Notes under the pieces: model-generated
Told to the model about the DNA's origin: nothing
Seen by the model: the letters and a program-made list of their open reading frames with translations, nothing else
The model's database searches: none
Part shown: positions 33,578 through 41,321 of the stretch, piece after piece
Position numbering within the stretch: position 1 is the first letter of the stretch
How the letters are laid out: every line of letters starts with the position of its first letter
Origin: Paludibacteraceae bacterium
GTDB taxonomy: Bacteria > Bacteroidota > Bacteroidia > Bacteroidales > Paludibacteraceae
NCBI GenBank assembly: GCA_017384225.1
Contig: JAFNUD010000013.1
Location: 1-64,000 of the forward strand
Reading direction: 5' to 3'
Length of the DNA: 64,000 bases
Position numbers and translations under genes: made by a program

Positions 33578-36277
33578 ATGGCAAACAAAGACAACGATAT
33601 ACTCATCACAGGCGCACGCGTACATAATCTAAAGAATGTGGATGTGCGTATTCCACGAGACAAACTCGTGGTCATTACTGGTTTGTCAGGTAGTGGAAAA
33701 TCATCCCTTGCCTTTGATACCATCTTTGCCGAAGGTCAACGCCGCTATATGGAGACATTCTCCTCTTACGCACGCGGATACATAGGTACGATGCAGCGCC
33801 CCGATGTGGATAAGATTACAGGTCTCTCGCCTGTAATCAGTATCGACCAAAAGACTACTTCTCGTAACCCTCGTTCAACAGTCGGTACCGTCACAGAAGT
33901 GTATGATTTTCTGCGACTGCTCTTTGCTCGTGCTGCGGACGCATATTCCTATGCTTCGGGCGAGAAAATGGTGCAATATACCGAAGACCAGATTATTGAC
34001 TTGATACTCAAAGAATATGCGGGTCAGAAAGTGCTCGTTCTCGCTCCTATGGTCAATAACCGTAAGGGTCACTACAAAGAGCTATTTGAGACTATCCGAC
34101 GCAAAGGCTATTTGCATGTGCGTGTAGATGGCGAAGTGCAAGAGATATACTTGGGCATGAAGCTTGACCGCTATAAGAATCATACTATCGAAGCCGTAGT
34201 CGATCGCCTCAAATTAGGCGAAAGGCGAGAAGGCGATGAGGCAGGGGAAGATCTTAAACGCCTTCGTGCTACAGTGGATCAAGCCATGCGTATGGGCGAT
34301 GGAGTGATGGCAGTTTGTGCGCACAGCGCACAGTTTATAGAACGCTCGCAAGCGAGCTACAGTTTAGAGGTTAAAGGCGATGGAATACGTTATTTCTCTC
34401 GACACTTGATGTGTCCAACTACGGGTATGAGTTATGCCGAACCTGCGCCACATACATTCTCGTTTAACTCGCCACAGGGATGGTGTCCTACATGCCGAGG
34501 ATTAGGTAAGGTTAAAGGCGAAAGGTTAGAGGCGAAAGGCGAGGAGGAGTTGGACAATATCATCAAAGATGATGAGAACTGGTACACACGCATGTTGGAG
34601 TATGTGCAACAGCCTGAGGATGAGAAGGAAGAGAAAGAAGAAACTTGGTGCGAGTGTCCTACTTGTAAAGGTCAGCGTCTTAGCCGCGAAGCACTCAGTT
34701 TCCGTATAGCCGATAAGAATATCGCTGAGCTCTCTGCAATGGATATTACCGACCTTAGAGCATGGCTGATGAATGTGCCTGCTAAGCTCAGCAACAAGCA
34801 ACGCGCTATCGCAGAGCCAATCATTAAAGAAATCATCTCCCGTTTGGGCTTTATGCTCAGCGTGGGACTATCCTACCTATCGCTCTCTCGCTCCTCTGAT
34901 AGTTTGTCGGGCGGAGAGAATCAACGTATTCGTTTGGCGACACAAGTGGGTAGTAAGTTGGTGAATGTGCTATATATCTTGGACGAGCCTAGTATTGGTT
35001 TGCACCAACGTGATAATCAGCGTTTGATTGACTCGCTCAAGCAGCTGCGCGATATGGGTAACTCTGTCATCGTGGTGGAGCATGACGAAGATATGATGCG
35101 CCAAGCGGACTATGTCATTGATATTGGCCCCAAAGCAGGCCGTTTGGGTGGACATATTGTGTTTGCAGGTACTCCTGCAGAATTGCTGAAAGCCGACACA
35201 CTGACAGCGAAGTATTTGAGAGGAGAGCTCTCTGCTACGCTAATAGGTGATAGTGCACCCCAAAAATCAGCAGATTTTTCGGAGACCCCGCAGGCGAAAG
35301 GCGAGATTACGCTTCACGGGTGTCGCGGAAACAACCTCAAAGGTGTGGATGTGAGTTTCCCATTGGGACAGATGATAGCCGTGACGGGTGTGAGTGGTAG
35401 TGGTAAATCTACTCTCATCAACCAAACACTCTACCCTATTTTGAGTCAATATTTCTACCGCAGCCTGCAAGCGCCATTGGCATATGACAGTATAGAAGGT
35501 ATTGAGCATATAGATAAAGTGATTGGCGTGGACCAGTCGCCTATCGGTCGTACCCCACGCAGTAATCCAGCTACTTACACAGGTGTGTTCACTGATATCC
35601 GCAACCTTTTTGCGCAATTGCCCGAGAGTAAGATTCGTTCGTGGAAAGCAGGACGATTCTCCTTTAACAATAGTGGTGGACGGTGCGAAGAATGTAGCGG
35701 TAATGGATACAAGACCATCCAAATGAACTTCCTGCCGAATGTTTATGTGCCTTGCGAAGTGTGTGGCGGGAAACGCTACAATCGCGAGACGCTTGAGGCA
35801 CGCTTTAAAGGTAAATCCATAGCCGATGTGCTGGATATGACGATCAACCAGGCAGTAGAGTTCTTTGAGAGTCAACCCTATATCTTGAAGAAAATAAAGA
35901 CTCTGCAAGATGTGGGTTTGGGATATATCAAACTAGGACAATCTTCTACTACTCTGTCGGGTGGCGAGAGTCAGCGTGTGAAACTAGCTACAGAATTGGC
36001 TCGCCCAAGCACAGGCAAGACATTATATATATTGGATGAGCCCACTACAGGTCTGCATTTTGAGGATGTGCGTGTATTGATGGGTGTGCTTCGCCAATTG
36101 GTGGACAAGGGCAACACGGTCATTATCATTGAGCACAACCCTGATGTGATTCGTTCGTGTGACCATATCATAGATATGGGTCCAGACGGCGGTCGTGAAG
36201 GGGGTACTATAGTAGCAATAGGTACGGTAGAAGAAATTCGAAATAATTCGAATAGTTTAACAGGTAGGTATATATAA
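33578..36277 (+). CDS. uvrA: Excinuclease ABC subunit A
   Basis: 899 residues from the ATG at 33578 (MANKDNDILITGARVHNLKN); a longer frame reaches into the promoter and cannot be translated. UvrA recognises DNA lesions and loads UvrB in nucleotide excision repair. It has two ABC ATPase modules: Walker A near 35-42 (GLSGSGKS) and near 603 (GVSGSGKS), signatures LSGGENQR and LSGGESQR, and a C-terminal zinc module with CEECSGNGY...CEVCGGKRYN. In the first zinc module one expected Cys is Thr (CPTTG...CPTC), as I recall for Bacteroidota relatives. Four in-frame micro-repeat inserts lie near 34212, 34510, 35262 and 35288. Confidence 0.97.
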   Translation: MANKDNDILITGARVHNLKNVDVRIPRDKLVVITGLSGSGKSSLAFDTIFAEGQRRYMETFSSYARGYIGTMQRPDVDKITGLSPVISIDQKTTSRNPRSTVGTVTEVYDFLRLLFARAADAYSYASGEKMVQYTEDQIIDLILKEYAGQKVLVLAPMVNNRKGHYKELFETIRRKGYLHVRVDGEVQEIYLGMKLDRYKNHTIEAVVDRLKLGERREGDEAGEDLKRLRATVDQAMRMGDGVMAVCAHSAQFIERSQASYSLEVKGDGIRYFSRHLMCPTTGMSYAEPAPHTFSFNSPQGWCPTCRGLGKVKGERLEAKGEEELDNIIKDDENWYTRMLEYVQQPEDEKEEKEETWCECPTCKGQRLSREALSFRIADKNIAELSAMDITDLRAWLMNVPAKLSNKQRAIAEPIIKEIISRLGFMLSVGLSYLSLSRSSDSLSGGENQRIRLATQVGSKLVNVLYILDEPSIGLHQRDNQRLIDSLKQLRDMGNSVIVVEHDEDMMRQADYVIDIGPKAGRLGGHIVFAGTPAELLKADTLTAKYLRGELSATLIGDSAPQKSADFSETPQAKGEITLHGCRGNNLKGVDVSFPLGQMIAVTGVSGSGKSTLINQTLYPILSQYFYRSLQAPLAYDSIEGIEHIDKVIGVDQSPIGRTPRSNPATYTGVFTDIRNLFAQLPESKIRSWKAGRFSFNNSGGRCEECSGNGYKTIQMNFLPNVYVPCEVCGGKRYNRETLEARFKGKSIADVLDMTINQAVEFFESQPYILKKIKTLQDVGLGYIKLGQSSTTLSGGESQRVKLATELARPSTGKTLYILDEPTTGLHFEDVRVLMGVLRQLVDKGNTVIIIEHNPDVIRSCDHIIDMGPDGGREGGTIVAIGTVEEIRNNSNSLTGRYI
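34212..34248. repeat. uvrA in-frame GGCGA micro-repeat, copy 1
   Basis: TTAGGCGAAA GGCGAGAA GGCGATGA GGCAGGG, units of 7-8 bp, encoding LGERREGDEAGED near residues 212-224. Confidence 0.7.
34510..34548. repeat. uvrA in-frame GGCGAAAG micro-repeat, copy 2
   Basis: GTTAAAGGCGAAAG GTTAGAGGCGAAAG GCGAGGAGG, encoding VKGERLEAKGEEE near residues 311-324, between the two zinc-ligand Cys pairs. Confidence 0.7.
35259..35305. repeat. uvrA in-frame palindrome and GGCGAAAGGCGA unit
   Basis: AAAAATC-AGCA-GATTTTT (35262-35279) is a perfect 7-bp inverted repeat framed by CCCC and CGGAG; CAGGCGAAAGGCGA follows at 35291. Encodes APQKSADFSETPQAKGE in the linker before the second ABC module. Confidence 0.7.
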
Positions 36278-36316
36278 TCTTTGCTAAAAAATAGATAATT
36301 TTTCAGCAAAGATTTT
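36276..36316. terminator. Bidirectional terminator between uvrA and the O-methyltransferase gene
   Basis: AATCTTTGCT (36277-36286) pairs with AGCAAAGATT (36305-36314). It is flanked by A-rich and T-rich runs and lies between convergent genes. Confidence 0.8.
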
Positions 36317-36322
36317 TAGTAC

Positions 36323-36973
36323 TCAATTTCCATGTATCAGTCGAATAATCGTCAGTCCATCGCGCAAAGGCAGAATGACTTTTTCAAGGCGTTTGTCTTT
36401 TGCAACTTTTTCGTTGAACGCACGCAGTACTATTGTTTGACGATCTTTATCATATTCAGGTTCAACAATATGACCATCCCAAAGTGTATTGTCAGCCAGT
36501 ATCCATCCACCTTGTCTCATTAAGGGCAACACTAAATCTAAATAGTCGCAATACTCTTTCTTATCTGCATCAATAAACACCAAGTCAAACCCACCATCTA
36601 TAGGCTTATCTCCTAATCGTTTTAGTGCCTCTTTCGCATCCCCAATTAGCAGTTCTATTTTTTCTCCCAATGGAGATAATGCCAAATTACGACGAATGCT
36701 ATCTTCCATCTCGTCATTATGCTCTATAGTAATGAGTTTACCATCTTCGGTTAATCCTTCTGCTAAGCATAGGGCAGAGTAACCAGTAAAGGTACCTAAC
36801 TCCAAGATATGTTTGGGACATATCATCTGGCTAAGCATACTCAAAACCCGTCCTTGTAGGTGCCCAGACAACATACGAGGATTGATAACTTCAAGATATG
36901 TACTACGAGTGATGCGCTGCAACACTTCGCTTTCAGGCGAACTATGCTGTTCAATATATTCGTTGATTGTCAT
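36323..36973 (-). CDS. Class I SAM-dependent O-methyltransferase
   Basis: 216 residues. It matches the O-methyltransferase family 3 (caffeoyl-CoA/catechol-like; YrrM/TrmR type): motif I LELGTFTGYSALCLAEGL near 57-75, LITIEHNDEME near 80, motif FDLVFIDADKKEYCDYLDLVLPLM (in two halves, about 126-150), with the metal-binding Asp residues in FIDADK and ADNTLWDG. Small-molecule or tRNA O-methylation are both possible in this family, so no symbol is given. It is transcribed opposite to uvrA and trpS, with its own promoter overlapping that of trpS. Confidence 0.9.
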   Translation of the reverse strand: MTINEYIEQHSSPESEVLQRITRSTYLEVINPRMLSGHLQGRVLSMLSQMICPKHILELGTFTGYSALCLAEGLTEDGKLITIEHNDEMEDSIRRNLALSPLGEKIELLIGDAKEALKRLGDKPIDGGFDLVFIDADKKEYCDYLDLVLPLMRQGGWILADNTLWDGHIVEPEYDKDRQTIVLRAFNEKVAKDKRLEKVILPLRDGLTIIRLIHGN

Positions 36974-36995
36974 AGCAAATTATTGAAATATGCTG

Positions 36996-37024
36996 CAAAA
37001 GTACAAAAAAACTTGTATATCTCA
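36996..37024 (-). promoter_or_regulatory. Promoter of the O-methyltransferase gene
   Basis: On the minus strand: TACTTTTG at 37003-36996, TTG at 37024-37022, spacing 18 nt. The start codon is at 36973, so the leader is short. Confidence 0.65.
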
Positions 37025-37042
37025 AAAAAAAATAGTACTTTT
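37013..37042 (+). promoter_or_regulatory. trpS promoter
   Basis: TTG at 37013-37015, 19-nt spacer, TACTTTTG at 37035-37042. It overlaps the divergent promoter of the O-methyltransferase gene. Confidence 0.75.
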
Positions 37043-37072
37043 GCGCCAAAATCATAGAATAATTTGAAAACA

Positions 37073-38059
37073 ATGGAAAAAGTAATCAGTGGTATTCGTC
37101 CTACGGGCAATTTGCACCTTGGTAATTATTTTGGTGCAGTAAAGAGTTTTGTGAAGATGCAAGAAGAGTATAACTGCATGTTCTTCATTGCTGATTGGCA
37201 CTCACTCACTACACATCCTACACCAGAAAATATACGAACCTCTGTTCGCACCATCTTAGCGGAATACTTAGCTTGTGGTATAGATCCTCATAAAGCACCT
37301 ATCTATGTGCAAAGCGATGTAAAGCAAGTATTGGAGCTCTACCTCTATCTGAATATGAACGCCTATCTGGGCGAGTTGGAACGTGTAACATCATTCAAAG
37401 AGAAAGCGCGCAAGCAACCTGACAATGTGAACGCTGGTCTCTTGACCTATCCATCGCTAATGGCTGCAGATATCCTTGTACATAAGGCAGATAAGGTACC
37501 TGTAGGTAAAGATCAAGAACAAAATATGGAGATGGCGCGTCTCTTTGCTCGTCGCTTCAACCGCATCTATGATGTGGAGTTCTTCAAAGAGCCTGAGTCT
37601 TTCCACTTCAATGCCAAGGCAGTAAAAGTACCAGGTCTAGATGGCAGCGGAAAAATGGGCAAGAGCGAAGGTAATGCTATCTATCTCTGCGATGATGAAG
37701 CTACTATCAAAAAGAAAGTGATGCGTGCCGTGACCGATGCAGGACCTACAATGCTCAATCAAGTGAAACCAGAGCCTATTGAAAATCTCTTTACGCTCAT
37801 GCAACTCGTTTCTACTCCCGACACATACGATTACTTCAACGATCAATACAACAATATGTCAATCCGTTATGGCGATATGAAGAAACAACTTGCAGCGGAT
37901 ATCAATGCCTTCTGTGCACCTATTCGCGAGCGTATCTTGGAGTATAAAAACAACGAGGATTTATTGACTCGTGTAGCCCGTGAAGGTGCCGAGGCGGCTG
38001 CTGCCAGCGCAGAGAAGACCATCCGCGAGGTACGCGAAATCATTGGATTCCGTAATTGA
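37073..38059 (+). CDS. trpS: Tryptophanyl-tRNA synthetase
   Basis: 328 residues from the ATG at 37073; an upstream TTG in frame would add only MKT and is less likely. Class Ic synthetase: the HIGH-like motif is HLGN in SGIRPTGNLHLGNYFGAVK at the N-terminus, KMSKS appears as KMGKS near 194, and the family motif DWHSLTTHP is present near 43. Charges tRNA-Trp in the cytoplasm. The length is typical for bacterial TrpRS. It has its own promoter, and a sigma-54 type promoter begins right after its stop. Confidence 0.97.
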   Translation: MEKVISGIRPTGNLHLGNYFGAVKSFVKMQEEYNCMFFIADWHSLTTHPTPENIRTSVRTILAEYLACGIDPHKAPIYVQSDVKQVLELYLYLNMNAYLGELERVTSFKEKARKQPDNVNAGLLTYPSLMAADILVHKADKVPVGKDQEQNMEMARLFARRFNRIYDVEFFKEPESFHFNAKAVKVPGLDGSGKMGKSEGNAIYLCDDEATIKKKVMRAVTDAGPTMLNQVKPEPIENLFTLMQLVSTPDTYDYFNDQYNNMSIRYGDMKKQLAADINAFCAPIRERILEYKNNEDLLTRVAREGAEAAAASAEKTIREVREIIGFRN

Positions 38060-38068
38060 TTTTAAGTT

Positions 38069-38084
38069 TGGCACAAGAATTGCT
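38069..38084 (+). promoter_or_regulatory. Sigma-54 (-24/-12) promoter of the FadL-like operon
   Basis: TGGCACA, four bases, TTGCT: the invariant GG (-24) and GC (-12) are present at the correct distance. About 62 nt before the ATG at 38147. No sigma-A promoter is visible in this gap. Confidence 0.75.
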
Positions 38085-38146
38085 AAGAATATAGCAACGA
38101 CCTGAAAATCCTTAAAATTCTTGATGATCTTAAAGTCCTTACAAGT

Positions 38147-38368
38147 ATGAAACGTACCTTGTTCATATTGCTCATTATAGCAGGCTGTTGCCCATTGACT
38201 ACCATCAATAGCCAGCAGCCTTATATGGACGATTCTTACTATTGGCCTTTACTAGATACAGTGAATTCTTCTCTGCCCGTATATGACAAAAATATACGCG
38301 AATTCATTTTTTTAGAGGATACTACGCAGCATCCCGATACCGTCCGTATGCGAATAATAGAAAAATGA
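38147..38368 (+). CDS. Small secreted protein or lipoprotein of unknown function
   Basis: 73 residues. The N-terminus MKRTLFILLIIAGCC looks like a lipoprotein signal (IAGC), though a signal-peptidase I site is also possible. The rest (YMDDSYYWPLLDTVNSSLP, ending RMRIIEK) matches no family I know. The stop overlaps the ATG of the next gene (ATGA), an outer-membrane FadL-like protein, so the two are translationally coupled. It may be an accessory factor of that protein. Confidence 0.7.
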   Translation: MKRTLFILLIIAGCCPLTTINSQQPYMDDSYYWPLLDTVNSSLPVYDKNIREFIFLEDTTQHPDTVRMRIIEK

Positions 38369-39795
38369 AAAAAATCCTGCTCATATTTCTGTGTGCCTAT
38401 TACTTATCGCCCATTATCTATTGCCAAGATGTTCAGCGTTTTGCCGAGCACGACTTGATGGGTACGGCACGCTATGTGGGGATGGGCGGAGCCATGACTG
38501 CTATTGGTGGCGACCCATCAGCGGCTATGGACAATCCCGCAGGACTTGCTCTCTACCGACACTGTGAAATTGCTACGACTATTGATCTCACGATTGATCG
38601 TACACGACAAACAGAGGACAGCTATCAACGCAACCGATTTTCGGTACCAAATGTCACAGGTATCGTGGCATGGGGTAACCCCAACAAACAAAGGGGAATG
38701 ATCTACAATAATTTCATGTTTTCCTACAATCGTTTAACCAACTTCAATCGCGAGATAGTGGCACAAGCGACTGATTTAGGGATGGTGTCCACTATTTGCA
38801 ATATCACCAATGATAGAGGTGGTCTTTCCGAAGATAGATTGCAAAACCAACCTTGGTATGACGATCAAGTAGCATGGTTAAGTATTTTAGGATACGAAAC
38901 CTATCTTATCAATCCCACAGAAAACAACCAATGGATTCCTGCTACAGATTTCACGGAAGGTTCTTTGTCTATCTCTGAATTAGGCAACTATGACCAATAT
39001 ACGTTCGCATGGGCAAGCAATATCAGCAATCAATGGTATATCGGTCTTGGTTTAAATATTCCAACGATTAATTACACCAAACATGTGTCAATCATAGAAA
39101 CCGATCGTATCCAATCTGCAGAACTTAAGTCGATGTACCACATCTCTGGAGTTGGAGTGAATGGATCTGTAGGATTGATTTACAGGCCTTTTCAGAGTTT
39201 GCGCATCGGAGCATCATTCCAGACTCCTACGGTTATTAAGCTTTCTGAACAAACAGAAAGCGACATGTATACTACATTGAATGGACAAAAATACGAGCAG
39301 TTGACACCAGCTAGTGGCGTAATTTCCACGGAATTAGTTGCACCTCTACGCACAAGTTTCAGCATCGCTGGTCAAATTTACAATAGAGGAATGATTGCAT
39401 TACAATATGACTATGCACATGCACCCAAGGACCAAAAATTAGGAATATCTCCTATGAAGGATATCCATACACTACGCATCGGATTGGAACTACAAGCCTA
39501 TCGCGGATTATTTATCAATGCAGGCTATGTATATGAATCCTCATTCCTCAAAGAAGAACCTATTTGGCTGTTGGCATACAATGATATACGAACAGATATG
39601 GATTATCGCTATACAGATAATACGCAATATGCTAGCATTGGTTTGGGATACCGTAGTCAGTCGGTGGTGGCGCAAATAGCGTATCAGTACCGTTGGCAGC
39701 ATTTGCATCAATACGCATCGGAGATGCACATGACTCCTATGGAAATCTTTACCACAACGCACCGTTTTGTCGCCACCTTGGCATGGAGATTTTAA
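38365..39795 (+). CDS. OmpP1/FadL-family outer-membrane protein
   Basis: 476 residues. Signal peptide ending IIYC-Q, then the FadL/OmpP1/TodX N-terminal pattern GTARYVGMGGAMTAIGGDPSAAMDNPAGLALY near 33-65, followed by barrel strands (FAWASNISNQWYIGLGLNIP, LRIGASFQTP, GLGYRS) and a terminal aromatic strand ending LAWRF. The family takes up long-chain fatty acids or other hydrophobic compounds across the outer membrane. It is driven by a sigma-54 type promoter together with the small upstream gene. The substrate is unknown. Confidence 0.87.
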   Translation: MKKILLIFLCAYYLSPIIYCQDVQRFAEHDLMGTARYVGMGGAMTAIGGDPSAAMDNPAGLALYRHCEIATTIDLTIDRTRQTEDSYQRNRFSVPNVTGIVAWGNPNKQRGMIYNNFMFSYNRLTNFNREIVAQATDLGMVSTICNITNDRGGLSEDRLQNQPWYDDQVAWLSILGYETYLINPTENNQWIPATDFTEGSLSISELGNYDQYTFAWASNISNQWYIGLGLNIPTINYTKHVSIIETDRIQSAELKSMYHISGVGVNGSVGLIYRPFQSLRIGASFQTPTVIKLSEQTESDMYTTLNGQKYEQLTPASGVISTELVAPLRTSFSIAGQIYNRGMIALQYDYAHAPKDQKLGISPMKDIHTLRIGLELQAYRGLFINAGYVYESSFLKEEPIWLLAYNDIRTDMDYRYTDNTQYASIGLGYRSQSVVAQIAYQYRWQHLHQYASEMHMTPMEIFTTTHRFVATLAWRF

Positions 39796-39812
39796 ACCGT
39801 AACTTTATACTT

Positions 39813-39828
39813 TGGCATAGAAATTGTA
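39813..39828 (+). promoter_or_regulatory. Upstream sigma-54 type site
   Basis: TGGCATA, four bases, TTGTA. The flanking AAGAATATA is shared with the site at 38069. The -12 element has GT instead of GC, so it is weaker than the site at 38069. Confidence 0.6.
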
Positions 39829-40020
39829 AAGAATATAAATGCTCACCAATAATGTGAGCGAAGTGAACCTAATATATATTGTTGCATTGCTTAGAGACCG
39901 GAAAACTCAACAATTTTTTCTTCCCGAGGTAGGTGCTTTTTCCAATGGCGTGCTAATACTCTACGCGGTGACCAGCTTTCGAGCTGTAGCGGTGAGGCGG
40001 TTAGATTACAAAGGGCTTGT

Positions 40021-40051
40021 ACTCCTCAAATCCTGTTTATTAGGAGTTTTC
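40021..40051 (+). terminator. Weak hairpin with short T-run
   Basis: ACTCCT (40021-40026) pairs with AGGAGT (40042-40047), then TTTTCTC. It could end or attenuate transcripts coming from the site at 39813. Confidence 0.35.
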
Positions 40052-40104
40052 TCGTGTAATAGCAATGCAACACTTTTTTTTACTAAAACCTAAACTCTAA
40101 AATT

Positions 40105-40120
40105 TGGCACGGTATTTGTA
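40105..40120 (+). promoter_or_regulatory. Sigma-54 promoter of the moxR-bat operon
   Basis: TGGCACG, four bases, TTGTA. The -24 half is perfect consensus. Expected start is about 50 nt before the moxR ATG at 40181. No sigma-A promoter is visible between this site and the gene. Confidence 0.72.
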
Positions 40121-40180
40121 GAATAAAATACGAATCATACGTTTCTACCGAAAAAAGAAGAAAACAAAAAACAATAATAT

Positions 40181-41176
40181 ATGCAAACAACTGTAGATAT
40201 TCGTGAACTACAAGAGCGTATTGAGCGCGAGAGTTCATTTGTAGAAGCCCTAACAATGGGCATGAATCATGTAATCGTAGGACAAAAACATTTGGTGGAA
40301 AGTTTATTGATCGGTCTGTTAGCTGATGGACACATCCTATTGGAAGGTGTTCCTGGTTTGGCAAAGACTTTGGCAATTAACACATTGGCTAATTTGGTAA
40401 AAGCCGACTTTAGTCGTATTCAGTTTACTCCTGACCTATTGCCCGCAGATGTGATTGGTACGCAAATCTATTCGCAAAAGAAAGAGGAATTTAGCGTGAA
40501 GCAAGGTCCTATCTTCGCTAATTTCGTACTCGCTGACGAGATTAACCGTGCTCCAGCCAAAGTGCAATCTGCTCTACTCGAAGCTATGCAAGAGCGTCAG
40601 ATCACTATAGGTGAGCAAACCTACAAGTTGGATGAACCTTTCTTAGTATTAGCCACACAAAACCCTATTGAACAAGAGGGTACCTACCCTCTGCCTGAGG
40701 CACAGACCGACCGTTTCATGCTAAAAGTGGTAATCGGCTATCCAAAGAAAGAAGAGGAAATGCAGATTATTCGCCAGAACATTACAGGCGAGAAAACTGT
40801 AGTAACCCCTATCCTCAGCACAGAAGATATCATCAAAGCACGTCAAATAGTACGCGAAGTGTATATTGATGAGAAGATTGAGAAATATATCGTTGACATC
40901 GTTTTTGCTACTCGTCAGCCAGAAACCTATGGTTTGGAGAACATGAAAGCTATGATTCAGTTTGGCGGTTCACCTCGTGCAAGTATCAGTTTGGCTTTGG
41001 CAGCACGCGCATACGCCTTTATCCATCGCCGTGGCTATGTCATCCCTGAAGATGTGCGCGCCGTATGCTACGATGTGCTTCGCCACCGTATCGGTTTGAC
41101 CTACGAAGCCGAGGCTAACAATATCACCACAGAGGACGTGATAACTGAGATTTTGAACGCAGTGCAAGTACCTTAA
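40181..41176 (+). CDS. MoxR-family AAA+ ATPase
   Basis: 331 residues. Walker A GVPGLAKT (56-63, with the Ala typical of MoxR), Walker B LADEINRAPAKVQSALLEAMQE near 115, the MoxR motif LATQNPIEQEGTYPLPEAQ near 155, and the C-terminal lid with GGSPRASISLALAARA. MoxR ATPases act as chaperones that work with VWA-domain proteins. Here it is the first gene of a complete Bat operon (DUF58, BatA, BatB, BatC, BatD, BatE follow). Cytoplasmic, probably docking to the membrane-bound VWA proteins. Confidence 0.95.
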   Translation: MQTTVDIRELQERIERESSFVEALTMGMNHVIVGQKHLVESLLIGLLADGHILLEGVPGLAKTLAINTLANLVKADFSRIQFTPDLLPADVIGTQIYSQKKEEFSVKQGPIFANFVLADEINRAPAKVQSALLEAMQERQITIGEQTYKLDEPFLVLATQNPIEQEGTYPLPEAQTDRFMLKVVIGYPKKEEEMQIIRQNITGEKTVVTPILSTEDIIKARQIVREVYIDEKIEKYIVDIVFATRQPETYGLENMKAMIQFGGSPRASISLALAARAYAFIHRRGYVIPEDVRAVCYDVLRHRIGLTYEAEANNITTEDVITEILNAVQVP

Positions 41177-41320
41177 CAGACCGCTCTGCAGTCTGTTAGA
41201 AGCCTAGACTATCTTCGGCTGTTAGATCATTAAGAAGTCTAACAACGATATCATCGTTTGAGCGAATGCGAGATAAGAAGTGGTCTAACAATGAAATGAT
41301 CTAAAACGAAGTGATCTACT
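41175..41320. repeat. Hairpins and tandem micro-repeats between moxR and the DUF58 gene
   Basis: AACAGAC-CGCTCTGCA-GTCTGTT (41175-41197), AACGAT-ATC-ATCGTT (about 41242-41256), and three degenerate copies of GAAGTGRTCTA (41277-41320: GAAGTGGTCTAAC, GAAATGATCTAAA, GAAGTGATCTAC). They fill the 145-nt gap inside the operon. Confidence 0.6.
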
Positions 41321-41321
41321 T

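Larger units (their letters stand above)
39796..40180. other. 385-bp gene-free region with two sigma-54 sites before the Bat operon
   Basis: Contains a sigma-54 type site at 39813-39828, a hairpin GCTCAC...GTGAGC (39841-39859) at its predicted transcript start, an inverted repeat ACTCCT...AGGAGT (40021-40047) followed by TTTT, and a second sigma-54 site at 40105-40120. No convincing gene. Confidence 0.7.

Noticed and set aside
35267..35908. 213-residue open frame opposite uvrA
   Set aside because: Antisense shadow of a well-conserved gene, with no family resemblance.
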